64,000 nucleotides of DNA from positions 16,181,362-16,245,361 of the forward strand of contig NC_045150.1 in assembly GCF_008831285.2 (NCBI RefSeq), read 5' to 3'. The notes beneath the pieces were generated by a model. The model was given only the letters and a program-made list of their open reading frames with translations, did not search any database and was not told the DNA's origin. Every line of letters begins with the position of its first letter. Positions within the stretch are counted from its first letter, which is position 1. The DNA comes from Nymphaea colorata. Its lineage: Eukaryota; Streptophyta; Magnoliopsida; Nymphaeales; Nymphaeaceae. A program made the position numbers and the translations under genes. Below, in pieces: positions 31,577 through 43,282 of this stretch.

Positions 31577-33355
31577 ATGGTTGAAACCAGAAGCCAAAGC
31601 AGGAGAAGGAGTGAAATGGAGCTTGATCAACCTTTTATAGGAGACAGGGGAGAAGAATCCTCCTCAGAAACACCTCCCAAGCTGGAAATAAATGACCCAG
31701 AATTTGAGGAATACAGAAGATTTCGGAAATACATGATCATGTTCAATGAAGAACAAGCGCAGGCAGAAAAAGCCAAAAAGAAAGGGAAGAAAACAAGAAA
31801 GTACTCATCAAGCAGTTCAGACTCTTCTGAAGACGCTACAACAGAATCTAGTAGTGAGGAAGAACCGAAAACTCCCAAGAAAAAGAAGAAGGGAGAATCC
31901 TGGAAAACAAAAATCCAGGAAGTTGAAAAAAAGTTAAATGCAGTACAACTTAAAGGCAAGAACAAGAGGAATTTCACTTGCGAAGATTTCTACGAAAGCT
32001 TCGAAAATGACAAACACATAAAAAACTTGCCCAAGAAATTTATCAAATTTGATGGCCATGGAGACCCAAAGGCACATTTGGCCATGTTCTTTGCTGAATG
32101 CTACAAATTCCGCCACAATCATAGGGCCCTCTTTCGATGTTTCCCTAGAAGCCTAGAAGGAATTGCAGCACAATGGTATCGGGAACACATCAACCCAGTG
32201 GAATTGAAAAATTTTGACATGTTAATCAACCTTTTCATCGAAAGGTTCATTCAAAACGTTGAAACTGCACCAACGATCACCACATTATGCTATCTAAAAC
32301 AGAGGCCAGGTGAAAAGGTGAGAGATTTTATTCAGAGGTGGAGGTCTTCTTGCAACAAGATGAGAGACCCAATCTCTCAATCCCATGCACTGGGATTGAT
32401 CGTAAACAATTTGACACAACCATTAAGGAGCCTCATTTCCAATGCTCCAATCAAGTCTTTCATCGATCTCACTGAGAGGGCAGAATGCATTGAAGCAGGA
32501 ATTGAGAATGGAGCTTTTGATGCTGTCATCCCGGTAAAAGTAAGGGAAGATACAAAAAAGAATAGCAGAAGTCAGAATGCTCCAGCCAACATCGTGGCCA
32601 ACGCTGCAGCCTTCAAGAAAGAAAAGTCCGAATATCCTAAGAATAAAGGGGTAATGGACAAAGCTAGTGGCAGTAGTAGTGGCACCAAAAACAAACATCC
32701 TGGATGGGGGTACGATAGAAAATTTACCCCATTACAACAAAGTTATGAAGAGGTCATGCATATGCTAATCGAAAGAGGTACTCTGTTTCTCCCAAAAGTC
32801 TCCAACCCCCCACCAATGATGGGGAAAAACAAAGAGCAATTCTACAAATTTCATCGCGCTCCAGGACATGATACAGAAGACTGCCTTGTACTTAAAAATA
32901 TTGTGCAAGATGCAGTTGACAAAGAAATAATCAAAGAGGTCAGTGAACAGCCGGACATTCTCAAGAATCCTTTTCCTAAACATGGCAAAGGAATAGTTTC
33001 GATGGTCAGATTTTCAACAGGTCGTCAAATTATGGTGACAAACAAAAGGGATACAGCGTCCCTGGATTTCTTTGGATTGCTTTTCAAACATGATAAAGGA
33101 TCCATCAATGCACAAACCGGACTGGTTAAACAAGACCATCTGACAGAGATTGATCAGAAGTCACAAGTGTGTGACCCTGAACCATTGGAATCCATTTTCA
33201 ATGAATTGGACCCCTTACCTGAAGTCAAGAAGGGAGGGTTTAGCCCTAACAGGGGGAATGAATGGGCTTTTGAATTATGTGAAATAGTCCGATCATATTC
33301 TCTGATAAAGATCTACCAACTGGAGGTGCATCGCACAATGACGCCTTGCACATAG
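31577..33355 (+). CDS. Ogre gag
   Basis: The likely start is ATG 31577 (MVETRSQSRRRSE), since the in-frame extension upstream is low-quality and hydrophobic. About 592 residues. An acidic and Lys-rich N-terminal part with KKKGKK and poly-Ser blocks is followed by the retrotransposon gag core (KFIKFDGHGDPKAHLAMF, AQWYREHI, LINLFIERF, LKQRPGEKVRDFIQRW). A zinc-knuckle-like site, FYKFHRAPGHDTEDC, has Tyr where the family usually has the first Cys, so metal binding may be weakened. The protein would form the virus-like particle. The frame ends shortly after entering the protease linker, where a frame change is needed to go on. Confidence 0.8.
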   Translation: MVETRSQSRRRSEMELDQPFIGDRGEESSSETPPKLEINDPEFEEYRRFRKYMIMFNEEQAQAEKAKKKGKKTRKYSSSSSDSSEDATTESSSEEEPKTPKKKKKGESWKTKIQEVEKKLNAVQLKGKNKRNFTCEDFYESFENDKHIKNLPKKFIKFDGHGDPKAHLAMFFAECYKFRHNHRALFRCFPRSLEGIAAQWYREHINPVELKNFDMLINLFIERFIQNVETAPTITTLCYLKQRPGEKVRDFIQRWRSSCNKMRDPISQSHALGLIVNNLTQPLRSLISNAPIKSFIDLTERAECIEAGIENGAFDAVIPVKVREDTKKNSRSQNAPANIVANAAAFKKEKSEYPKNKGVMDKASGSSSGTKNKHPGWGYDRKFTPLQQSYEEVMHMLIERGTLFLPKVSNPPPMMGKNKEQFYKFHRAPGHDTEDCLVLKNIVQDAVDKEIIKEVSEQPDILKNPFPKHGKGIVSMVRFSTGRQIMVTNKRDTASLDFFGLLFKHDKGSINAQTGLVKQDHLTEIDQKSQVCDPEPLESIFNELDPLPEVKKGGFSPNRGNEWAFELCEIVRSYSLIKIYQLEVHRTMTPCT

Positions 33356-33522
33356 TGATAGAGACAAGGGGCACCAGAGTCTCCCACGTTTTAATTGATG
33401 GTGGAGCAAGCCTGAACATCTGTCCACAACAAACAGCTCGTGAGTTGGGCATAAGACAGGCTGACTATACTCCATCCAAAATTTTCATCCATGGATATGA
33501 CGGGACAGGACAACCATGCTAG
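33308..33522 (+). pseudogene. Ogre protease fragment
   Basis: In the frame shifted relative to gag, the sequence reads DLPTGGASHNDALHIVI, then VLIDGGASLNICP with the aspartic protease active site D-G-G, then KIFIHGYDGTGQPC and a stop at 33520-33522. The continuation, with VVDIEPSFNLLLGRPWIH, is in another frame at 33516-33770. The protease is thus split over three frames in this assembly. The enzyme normally cuts the element's polyprotein. Confidence 0.7.
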
Positions 33523-33770
33523 GATGCATATGTCTGGATTTGAATATTTCTGAGACATATCATCGGGTTTTATTTCATGTGGTGGATATAGAACCCTCCT
33601 TCAACTTGTTGCTTGGCAGGCCATGGATCCATGCTACCAATGCAGTTCCCTCCACTCTACATCAGTGTGTCAAATGGACTTACAACGGGAATTCTATAAC
33701 CATCTATGCAGAGGATAGGGAAAGTCGGCTTGTACACCCAATGATTCCCGGTACCAACATATACAATTGA
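33516..33770 (+). pseudogene. Ogre protease C-terminal segment
   Basis: An 84-codon frame with FHVVDIEPSFNLLLGRPW, then HATNAVPSTLHQCVKW, the conserved segment after the protease in Tat-type elements. It follows the active-site fragment after a one-base frame change. Confidence 0.7.
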
Positions 33771-33825
33771 GGTACCCAGTATTCGAGTCTGCAAAGAAGA
33801 AGAAATATCTCAAAGTCTTAGCAAG

Positions 33826-34146
33826 TTGGCCATTCAGAAACCAAAGAAACAGGTATGGGTGAAAAGGGGTACCAAACTTGAAACAAGTTACAAAAGTCAT
33901 CCGTTGTTCAAGAAATTCTGCCAGAATGAGAAAGGATTGGATTTACTCATACGCCATGGCTACCAGCCATTTACTGGCCTTGGCAAACATGAAAATGGAA
34001 TCTTGGAACCAGTTACCTTGACAGGACAACGAGGCACTCAAGCCTTGGGGTGCCAAAGCTATGAAAAAGTGGATGTTGAGGAAGAATTCAAGCCAGTACC
34101 TTTCGTCAAGAGCAATACCATAGGCGGATGTTCACCATCAATTTGA
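33826..34146 (+). pseudogene. Ogre G-patch-like segment
   Basis: The 106-codon frame contains LLIRHGYQPFTGLGKHENGI, a G-patch-like motif, followed by TGQRGTQALGCQ. A G-patch between protease and RT is known in Tat-type Gypsy elements. Here it stands alone because of stops on either side. Confidence 0.6.
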
Positions 34147-34256
34147 ATCAACAATCCGCCATCATTTTGTCGTCATTGTACTCAAATAGACCAAGTGTCT
34201 TCATTTTGTAATACCTTCAAAAATACAATGACAAATGCAAATTACTTCCATATACA

Positions 34257-35008
34257 ATGTCTCAAATTTCATCTAACTTCTTTACAATCTTTAGGATGGC
34301 ATTTGAGGATCAAACATCAAAAGCTTTTAAGGAGATAAATCCAGAACTCACTGAGGCCGAATGTCCAGAGTTCATCCAAATGAGAAAGCAAGATCAACCG
34401 TCACCTCTGATTAATGATCCGATTGAGGAAATTAACATTGGCACGGAAGAGAGTCCAAAGATTTTGCAAATTGGAACAAGTCTCTCAGCAGAAGAAAGAA
34501 AAGAGTTGATAGATTTCCTCAAAAAGCATCAAGAAGCCTTTGCGTGGACTTATGAGGACATGCCAGGACATGATACAAAATTAGTCGAGCATCGACTACC
34601 ATTGAAACCAGAATGCAAGCCAATCAACAAAAGTTGAGGAAACTAGACCTCGTCTTGAGGGGCAAGTTAAGGAAGGCCTGGAAGACCTACTAAAGGCAGG
34701 GTTCATCCGAACAATCGACTATCCTGAATGGTTAGCAAACATTGTGGTAGTCCCAAAGAAAAATGGTAAAATTCGGTCTGCATCGATTTCAGAGATTGAA
34801 TAAGGCTACACCAAAGGATGACTACCCACTTCCAAACATTGACTTGTTGGTAGACAGCAGGTCACGCTATGTTCTCCTTTATGGATGGATATTCTGGTTA
34901 TAACCAAATTAAGTTGGCAGCTCAAGATCAAGCCAAAACATCATTTACAACCCCATGGGGTACCTTCTGCTAATACAGTAATGCCATTTGGTTTTGAAGA
35001 ACGCTGGG
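34257..35008 (+). pseudogene. Ogre reverse transcriptase, 5' part, frameshifted and cut by the gap
   Basis: The frame 34257-34637 covers the stretch before RT (LIDFLKKHQEAFAWTYEDMPG, then HRLPLKPECKPI). The RT core then continues in several frames: DLLKAGFIRTIDYPEWLAN with VPKKNGKI at about 34676-34770, LNKATPKDDYPLPNIDLLVD at about 34795-34855, QAKTSFTTPWGT near 34930-34966, and VMPFG just before 35000. At least three single-base frame changes occur in 400 bases. The catalytic YxDD box is not reached before the N run. Some of the frame changes may be assembly errors beside the gap. Confidence 0.75.
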
Positions 35009-35108
35009 NNNNNNNNNNNNNNNNNNNNNNNNNNNNNNNNNNNNNNNNNNNNNNNNNNNNNNNNNNNNNNNNNNNNNNNNNNNNNNNNNNNNNNNNNNNN
35101 NNNNNNNN
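35009..35108. other. Assembly gap (100 N)
   Basis: Exactly 100 N, the usual placeholder for a gap of unknown size. The rest of the Ogre element and its 3' LTR should lie here. Confidence 0.98.
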
Positions 35109-35780
35109 TCGTCACCTGTTGAGGTGATCCTACACCAACTTGGAAGTGAGGCAACCTTCGAGAAAATCATCAAATTTTCTCCTGCTTCTCTCTCACTCAT
35201 TTGTGGTATTCCTCTCTGGAGCTGCAGCAGGATTGAGTGAAAACTACATTTTCATCTCATTTTCAGGTACCCACATGGCTAGCCCTCGAATTGTTTGATG
35301 AAACGTCTGTGTATATAGTGTGCATTTACTTGAACGATTTCTTGTTGGGTCTTGACTCTATAAGCTTTTGATTGAAAACGGATAATGAAGGTGACCTCAT
35401 GAAGCACTTAGTTTAGAAATTGATGGAAACCAATGGCACATGAGCTATTCCTAATATACATTGGGCTGTACATGCCTGTATAGTATATATTGGATCAGAT
35501 TTAGTACGTAATTTCATAACTGAATTTGAATCAGAAACAGATAGTTGACCAAAGTTTGATTAAAACTCTAAATCAATCACATAGAAATATTCTTTTGATA
35601 CTTAAGCTAATTCAGATGACCATGGCAGTCACATAGAAATATTCTCTTGCTACATAGAAAACCAAAATCGAGTTCACTGGCAAATTCCGTTAGTTCAAAC
35701 TCAACCAGACGGACTTGGGAACATGGTACATAGAATGTAATGTAAACCTCCCAAAATATACCAGGTAGCCCACAAAATAC
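35109..35780 (+). repeat. G3 3' region and spacer, unit A
   Basis: Equivalent to 44227-44900 and 53399-54080. A frame with LHQLGSEATFEKIIKFS is visible near its start. No complete gene is seen. Confidence 0.5.
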
Positions 35781-36029
35781 ACTTTATTTTTTAGTCTCCC
35801 AAACAGTGACTCTCTTTCTTTTTTTTTACTGATGGGAAAGATGCAAGGAGGCCGGTTGTCTTCTTGCTTGTTTTGAAGCTTCTTTTGCGTGTTGTGGCAT
35901 TCACCTCTAGGTGATACAGCTTTGGCTGTTGGGTGAGCCACGTGAACGCTCTCCTCAAACACAAGACTTCAAACACAAGACTTCATTGGCACGTGAATAA
36001 ATCTATTTCCTTAATCGACATCCTTTTTT

Positions 36030-36114
36030 TTAAAGGGTATTCCCGTTTCATGAAAATACAGCTTAGTTTCCTTTTTTTCAACTTAGTCATTACCATCCTT
36101 TAAAATCAAAGGCT

Positions 36115-36149
<35 letters not shown>

Positions 36150-36621
36150 CTAGAGAGATAGAATGAAATTGGTAGATCCCAAACCGTTACGTCATGGATA
36201 AAAATAAAACCATTCAATTGGTTGCTAAAAATGTTTTAAATAAAATAAAAACGTACTAACATGTTAAAAAATCTAATTTGATAAGAAACATGGTTTGGTT
36301 AAACTTGTTTTTAAGGAACATAGAGATTTCTCCATCATCAGAATTTTGATATAAAATAAACCATTCAATATATGAGCAGATCAACTACATTTTAGAAAAT
36401 GATTCACTCAATATACATTTGATATCAGCTTATTCTTAAGATCATATATGTGAAGTTAGATAGCAAAAAATACACTATAATCATTGCACTTAATAGCCGT
36501 CCGATTTTGGCCCTGACCTAATGGCTTGAGACCTAAAATATATATGTATATATGTATATATACATATACATATACATATATGTATATATATATATATATA
36601 TATATGTGTATGTTATATATG

Positions 36622-36678
<57 letters not shown>

Positions 36679-36709
36679 GTATATATATATACATGTGCAT
36701 ATATTATAC

Positions 36710-36751
<42 letters not shown>

Positions 36752-36900
36752 TTGAGTAATTCGCAGATCCCTGACCACTAGCTCAGGGATTAAAACCAGA
36801 CTCCTTAAGTTCTTATAAAAAAATATTTTAAATAAAAATATAAATATACAAATATTTTTACAAAAAATATTTTGATATAAAACATGTTTCATTTAAGTTG
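36030..36900 (-). repeat. Pair of microsatellite-ending repeats, unit A
   Basis: Inverted counterparts of 14080-14340 and 13640-13906. The first has (TA)n(GA)n at about 36117-36150 and the second a long interrupted (TA)n at 36538-36734 followed by (GA)n. Confidence 0.6.
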
Positions 36901-37765
36901 CTTTTATGAAAAATGCAGACTTTTCTGCTAATAAAATGTTAATGCTATAAGTGCCATTGATTTTTGCATATTATAAAAACACTATTAAACTCCAACATAT
37001 GATCAACTTAATGTAGGTTTTTATCGACCCATTCAGATTATGGAATGTTCATATACGGAACCCATCAAGCTGTGGTGAAACCAAGTGATTTTTGACGTGT
37101 AATTGTCAGTGTGAGATTGCTAGCTAATGTCAAGAAAATGGAAACTAGTGTCAAACTCATAACCTAAAAGAAGCAAATGTTAATGGGAAAAAAATGCCAC
37201 ATAGCTTATTCGGATCCACCCGATGAGATATCCTAAAAAATAATCACCCAAATCTGGCCCGCTTGTTGATCTAGTTTGATGGAATGAAGAGCTCCGGTTC
37301 TTTAGATAGATCCAATGAATATGAAATTAATTCACAATCGATGCCCTCGCATTTTGCCAGATCTTGTTCAGGAAATACGATTTTGATCCACGTCAGAAGT
37401 ACTTTAACTCTGTTGCTAGAAAAACAAATTTAAAGATCATATGCTTCTAACTATTGATTGGCTTCATGGCTTCTAAGTAAAAGGCATTCATTATAGTCAA
37501 TTCTTAATTAATTGAAGTAATGTTTCTGAAAGTTTCTCGCATTTTATTTTTTAATTCCGTAAGTGACAGAGAAAGATTCATGCATGATCTCAGGGAGTGA
37601 GGCTGGGCCATGCTTACTTGTCCTGCTATGGATAGCTTGCCTCCCTGACAATGTCAAACTTCCAGGCACGGCCCCTCGACACGCAAGTGCCCGCAGTTTT
37701 TGTGGTACACTTGACTTCATTCACCAAGTTAGTGTGCAAAGCAGTTTGTGGTTTAACTCTACGTC

Positions 37766-38522
37766 TATATAAGTGTGCACATACAACCGCTGTGGTTGCA
37801 CAGGCAGCAGCTAGCAAGAAGGATTTTATGTAAACATTCGAACAAGGGTCCTAAATTCTTCACCGCAACCAAGAATAACGGGATCGATGGGCAAAGGTGA
37901 AGTTAACAGGTACCATAATCTGTTCACTCGCTCTGTTTCATATCTGTATCTCCAATTGCTATTATCACACGTCATTATCCTCATCAACTTTGCCATCATG
38001 ATTTCTTTCTTGTTCTCCTCCTCCTCCTTGTTCTACAAGGTTTTTGGCCAGTGATAGGTTCAACTACTTCTTTGGTTGGACCTGTTTTGCAGTCGCTGCT
38101 CGCTTTAATAAAGACCATGATATCTGCGGGAAAGATCCTTGTGTATGCATTGAGTATGCTAATGATGCCCCTCGCTGCACCGAGGAACCTGTAGATAAGA
38201 GACTCGAACTTTTATTTGGATCTCAAAAACAAACATGCATTGTTTTACTTCCTTCAAAATGCCAATTTTCTTCAACGAAAATCATAAGCGTGTACGGGTA
38301 CTTCGATTCAGAAAGCAAGAGAGCCGTTTCCACGAAAATGTCAAATTTATTAAATGAAAATCATAAGAGGAAGAGGGGAAGACAAGAACAGGTCAAATTA
38401 GCCTCTACAATGGCACCCTTAATTCCAGATCACCATTCTTCAATACCATCTGGACAATATTCCTCAAGATGACGTGGTCAATACATGAAACCCAGCCTGA
38501 CCTGTTGTGCTACCCATCATGT

Positions 38523-38585
<63 letters not shown>

Positions 38586-39449
38586 TGAATCTTTTTACTT
38601 ATATTAGTAATATTTCTGCATGCTACAATCAGCTTTTTACCAATTTCCCAAATGCACCCAATCTGAGCAAGAACAGCTATACTACTTGTAGGTAAATCTC
38701 AATAGCACACTAGCCAGGAATGGGGAAAGGCCCTAGAGAAATGTACGTGACGATACTCGAACTGTTGTTGGAGATCCATATATTTACAGGACACAGTTAT
38801 CTTATATAGTTATGCACCTAAGTCTGGATGCAAGAGTGAAATCCTGAGATATTCACACCATTTTACGAGGTGCAGGATTGACCCCCCATCTTGCTCGAGT
38901 GCAAAATCCAGCCAGTTCTGACCCAGTTGGGTTTGACTCAGAAAGCTCAACAGAGACCTCCCTATCTTCGTCTTTCAATCCTTTTCTGCTATCGTTATTC
39001 ACTTTTATTCTAACAAGTATGATGATGATCTTGGAAGGATTCAATTTATAGATATTTTCCTTTCTCATCCATCAATTAACTATAAATAAAGCATAGTTAA
39101 TAGAAGTAGAATGTTTTGGATTCAATTGTGAAACTTATTGTTTAGGTTGTGAACAGCTCATGCTTGCACTCATTTTACGGCATAGTTAATAGGTTGACCA
39201 GGCAGCCAAAAGAACAAGTTTACCGCTATTCAATTATCGCGTATATGTGGAGTTTGATAACTGTTGGATATGCGTAAGCAGAATGGTCCTAACTGTTTTG
39301 AGCTTGTGGATTCAGACGTTAACAATCCAACCATTATAGAGCCATTGTACGACATTATCCATGTCACAGGGGTTCGAGAAATCAATGTGTCAGTCCGCAA
39401 TAGGCGGCAAATGCAGCAGCTATTCGCTGAATTTGCTCCTCTAGTGTAA
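37766..39449 (+). CDS. G1 copy A
   Basis: TATA box TATATAAG at 37766-37773. Exon 1 ends at 37909 (AACAG followed by GTACC). Exon 2 is 38052-38190, with RFNYFFGWTCFAVAARF, NKDHDICGKDPCVCIEY and a Cys-rich composition. The last exon is 39282-39449, with NGPNCFELVDSDVNN, INVSVRNRR and LFAEFAPLV before TAA. The exon 2 donor reads GTAGAT instead of the GTAGGT of L2 and C, so splicing may be impaired. Between exons 2 and 3 lies a conserved frame ending HSSIPSGQYSSR at 38472, then a (GA)n tract. A one-base deletion in exon 1 relative to B puts an ATG in frame here only, which is probably a sequence error. The family is unknown. Confidence 0.3.
38522..38586. repeat. (GA)n microsatellite in G1 intron, unit A
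   Basis: GA repeat with single-base interruptions. The equivalent in B is at 47642-47719, and those in L2 and C are at about 12003-12030 (as CT) and 63932-63957. Confidence 0.9.
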
Positions 39450-40484
39450 GCATCATTGATCTGAATTCTTCCACTGCTCCCTTCCCGCTTCAGAACTTCA
39501 TCTTGCAAATTGTAATTTTTGCTTTTCCTGCATCAACCAGGTGCTCGCTCGACAATGATGAATGAGAAACTTCGACTGGTTTACTTGGACGAGAGGTTCA
39601 ATTAATAAAGCATATATGAGAATATTTCATCCATTATAAATCTACTGCAAATATAAATAGCCGAAATATCAATATGTATAGATTTCTGAACATATCTAGA
39701 CAGGGGTCTTGGAGTGAAGAACGAAAGCAAGGAGATAATTGCTACTGAACCTGGTTATACGCACAGGTCTTTACACATTTGCATGTATATAAGTTCATGT
39801 GCACGACACGCACTCACAAAACTAGGCCAGGGCTACAATTGTCGTGCCCTAAAAGCTGTACACCATGCACAAGCCATGCATGTAACTCCCTCTCATCTAT
39901 TGGGGTCATGTACAAATAAATACTAAATATTTCTGCATCCATTTACGAGGTCAAGAGTTGGAGCTTGCCGAGTCTGTTGTGATTGTCACCTAATTAAATC
40001 ATACATTGCTAAATACTACATGTTATTTCTTAAGTTACTAAGTTTGTTACTAAGCTGTACATGTTATTCCATGTCATTCAATTTTAGTTGGAAGAAATCA
40101 AACATGTTGTCAAACTCCTATTCTCAAACTTCTGCAAAAATGAGGAAAATACTCCTTTTGATTCATAATCTTGTTCACTGTGTGATCTTACAGCCAGTGA
40201 AAGCAATTGGCAGCCAAATATGATCTCACTTTCAAGCCAGAAGGTTACAGATTCTCCGATAGCTAATTTGCACTGGAAACCAAATTTTAAACATGCAAAA
40301 TTTGAAAAATTAGAATGCCGACATGTGATCCCACATTATCGGGTTCCCAAGAACACTTTCTAAGCAAAAGCAAATTAATAGAACACATGCCCTCCTATGC
40401 ACAATGGGGAATATGCGATGAAAGTTATGCAAAAAATTAAAAACGTGTGGAGCTGTTTTATGAAGAAGGTCAAGGGTTCAACTT

Positions 40485-41525
40485 TTGGGTTTCCCCAATA
40501 ATTCCATCGATAGACAAGTGCCCCTTGACCTTGCCTATTTTAATTTCAGTTTTTTGTTTTTAAAGCATATGTCAATTCTAACCATAGTGGAATCACCAAG
40601 AGTCATGTCAATTATGGCTATAGTGGAATCACCAAAGAGCCAAGTCATTTATTTTTCAGTTTTTTTGCCATGTATATATATATGGCCCTTTGGGTCAGCC
40701 AAAAGTGTGTGAGAAAGGCTTTCAACTGTTCTCAAAGAGTCCTATTGTCGTGTGCTTAATCTTTGCTGCCTTGTTCATGCCTTGTGACCACTTGTAGAAA
40801 CAACTGCTGGATTAGTGTATGTGTGTTCTTGTGTTGTATGTTGTGTCATTCACAGGAACACAAGAAGAGGACGTGCAGGCAGGTCATTCCTGTAGCGAAC
40901 AGTTGGACTACCAACAAGATTTTGACCTGCTTATTGCCCACACGTTTCACAGCAATTATTGACTTGAAAATAAGAATCGGTTATTGCTCTCTCTAACAGA
41001 GACCGAACAACGAGAACTGCAGGAACATTTACGATGGAAATGAAATACGATGGACCTAAAGTATGCGAAACTTCATTTCTTTTTTTCCTTAACAGCATTT
41101 CTGCTCCCAAAAGTGTTCAAATGTCATATTACCCATTGCGGGAAAGTGGTCGACAACCAACTCTACTCCATCCTCACCTCCACCTCCACCTCCTACCGAA
41201 GATGCAGATCAGCCTTCCAAGAAGACTTTTAAGAAACATGAACCAAGTAATACGGATGCAGGTGCAAGTGCAGGTTGGGCTGGGGCAAGTGCTCATCAAT
41301 CTTCTAAGCAACCTCCTAAGAAACAAAGTCACATGTGTGGAGGTGCAACTGCAGGTGGGCACATGCACATCAGCCTTCTATGAAACAGAAACCAAGGCAC
41401 ATGTGTGTAGGTGCAAATGCTGGTGAGCCACATGCACATCAACCTTCTAAGTAACAAGCACCAGGTCATAAGGTTGCAGGTAATAGTGCAGGTGGGGGGC
41501 AACGGTCTCAGGCACAACAAATTTG
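40485..41525 (+). pseudogene. G2 copy A, proline-rich with His-Gln-Pro-Ser repeats
   Basis: A TATA-like run at 40672-40683 is followed by an exon-like piece (acceptor CATTCACAG, frame with EEDVQAGHSC) and by the proline-rich region. In A the Pro block is frameshifted relative to B by a one-base loss near 41162 (CTCTACT against CTCCTACT). The downstream peptide repeats (KKHEP, AGASAGWAGASAHQSSK, HMCGGATAGG, then AHQPSMKQKPRHMC in another frame) end near 41525. The region is broken in this copy. No enzyme or domain family is recognised, though repeats of this type occur in plant cell-wall or low-complexity proteins. Confidence 0.3.
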
Positions 41526-41638
41526 AAAAGCATGGGACTAGGGCAAGGGTATCTATATATGTGTGTGTGTTGCAAGGGTGTGTTCCTATAATATTATGTG
41601 TGTGCGTGTGTGTGTGCGTACCAGGGGTGTCTTGTCTG

Positions 41639-41684
41639 TTTGCCTACATAAATAAATAAATAAATAAATAAATATATATATATA
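41639..41684. repeat. (AAAT)n(TA)n microsatellite, unit A
   Basis: AAAT repeats followed by a short TA run, much shorter than in B (50788-50852) or L2 (25159-25249). Confidence 0.9.
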
Positions 41685-42191
41685 AGTAATGTCTAACCGT
41701 TTGAGACTGGTGTAAGATGTTTGAAATAAATAAAACGTGTGAAATTGTTTAAAATTTGGGAGCACGTTCTAATAAAATTTTCATTTCATAATATGTTTTA
41801 ATAATGCAAAATCAATAACTTTAAACGAAACAGATGAATGAGGCTGATAGGCAGCCAATGTCGATTAGGAGTATTTGGGTCATCAATTCTTGTGCTATAA
41901 AAAAAAATCTCCAATGAACAAGTTGAAGCTCGGTAGGGCATGCAGCACCATGAAACACAGAAAAAAGCAGACCCCATGTCTCAGATAGATAAGATTGCAT
42001 GGAAGCTTTGACTTCCTATCAATTGATGGAACAACCAACTACAAACTTACATTCCCACCTTGATTCCTCCAATGCTTTCTCTCTCTCTTTGAAACTCGTG
42101 TAGCTTCCTTTCTCATCACCCCTTGCCTAACTAACTCTAAGCCAGCTGCCCAAAGTGCAGTGCAAGACACTGCGGAATGGGGTGGAATGCT

Positions 42192-43282
42192 TAGGGCTGC
42201 ACACGAGCCGAGTCGAGCTCAAGCTTGCCCAGCTCGAGCTCGATTCAGTTCAAAGACCTCGACTCAAAATCGAGTCGAGCTCCCAAAACAAGCTTGAGCT
42301 CGACTCGATTACACAAAGTCGACCTCGAGCGCGACTCACTTAACTCGTTCAGTGTTCTCATGAACAACAAAAAAAGAACAGAAGCCAAACTCCTCCATCG
42401 TTACACAATGTAAAAACAGCAAAACAAGAAAATGAGAACAACGAATGTACGATCAGTGACAACAAAATAAAAGAGTCATTAGAAAACACCACAAGATTCA
42501 ATAAGATTGAACAAACAGAAGCCAAACTCCTCCACGCACCCTAACATGAACTCATTTGGAAGCCACAAAAAAGACAAAAGCAATAAACCAAGAAAAAACA
42601 AGGGAGAAGATAAACCATAACCGGGAGTCCGGGACAAAGGTACGTGGCACCGACCATGCAAGCGAGATCCCAGCGCTTCTTCTGTTCTTCAGCACAAAAA
42701 TCAGACCAAGCATGAGGCAAAAGCGCTGAAAAAGGGAAAAAAAATGAAAACCCAACAAAACAAGAAACGATTCAAGAAGAAGAAGAAGCACCTGCTGCCT
42801 GCCACCTTGCCGGCTACTCAACTGCTGGCTGCCATGCTTCGCACTTGCCCTTTGGCGCTTCACAGCTTCACCCCTCCAGCCTTCCCCTTCGAAATGAAAC
42901 ACGGATGACCGAAGGCGAAGGATGGTACCGTGGACCTTGGTCTTCTCTCGTGATCTCGTCTTGTTTTGCCATTGTGGTCGACGGAAGAGGGAAGACAAGA
43001 AATCGAGAAGATGGAGACCAGCCAGAAGAAAAGATAAAGAGATTCAAGACCGTAAGATTGGCTTTCGTTTTAACCCAAAACCGGTGAACCGGTTTCACGA
43101 AACGGTTTGTACGATTCAGTTTATTTCAAATAACAAGTCGAGTTCTTGCAACTCGAACTCGACTCGTTTAGCGATTCGAGGTTAATGGGTGAGCTCAAAC
43201 TCGACTCATTTATAAATGAGTCGAGTTTTTCCGGGTGAGTTCGAGTCTAGCCCGAGTTGGCTCGACTCATTGTGCAGCCCTA
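42192..43282. mobile_element. Non-autonomous hAT element, unit A
   Basis: 1091 bp with ends TAGGGCTGCACA and its complement, flanked by perfect 8-bp duplications GGAATGCT (42184-42191 and 43283-43290). It has dense GAGCTCGA/CGAGTCGA subterminal repeats at both ends and no transposase. The perfect octamer and TIRs define a hAT-superfamily insertion. Confidence 0.92.

Larger units (their letters stand above)
25548..35008 (+). mobile_element. Tat/Ogre-type Ty3/Gypsy retrotransposon, 3' part missing
   Basis: Plus-orientation element with a very long 5' LTR (about 25548-29375), a primer-site-like sequence at 29378-29396, an extra ORF with a plant mobile domain before gag, then gag, protease, a G-patch segment and the first part of RT. 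Long LTRs, an extra ORF upstream of gag, and a G-patch segment between protease and RT are known features of Tat/Ogre elements. The RT region runs into the N gap, so RNase H, integrase and the 3' LTR are not seen, and the exact 5' boundary cannot be checked by target duplication. Confidence 0.8.

Noticed and set aside
36526-36755. ORFs made of Ile-Tyr repeats (also at 4343-4603, 45541-46011 and 61966-62293)
   Set aside because: They are translations of TA microsatellites, with no start context or other protein features.
42552-43185. ORFs inside the hAT elements (148 codons at 42552-42998 and equivalents)
   Set aside because: They differ in frame between copies and show no transposase features. 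The element is non-autonomous.
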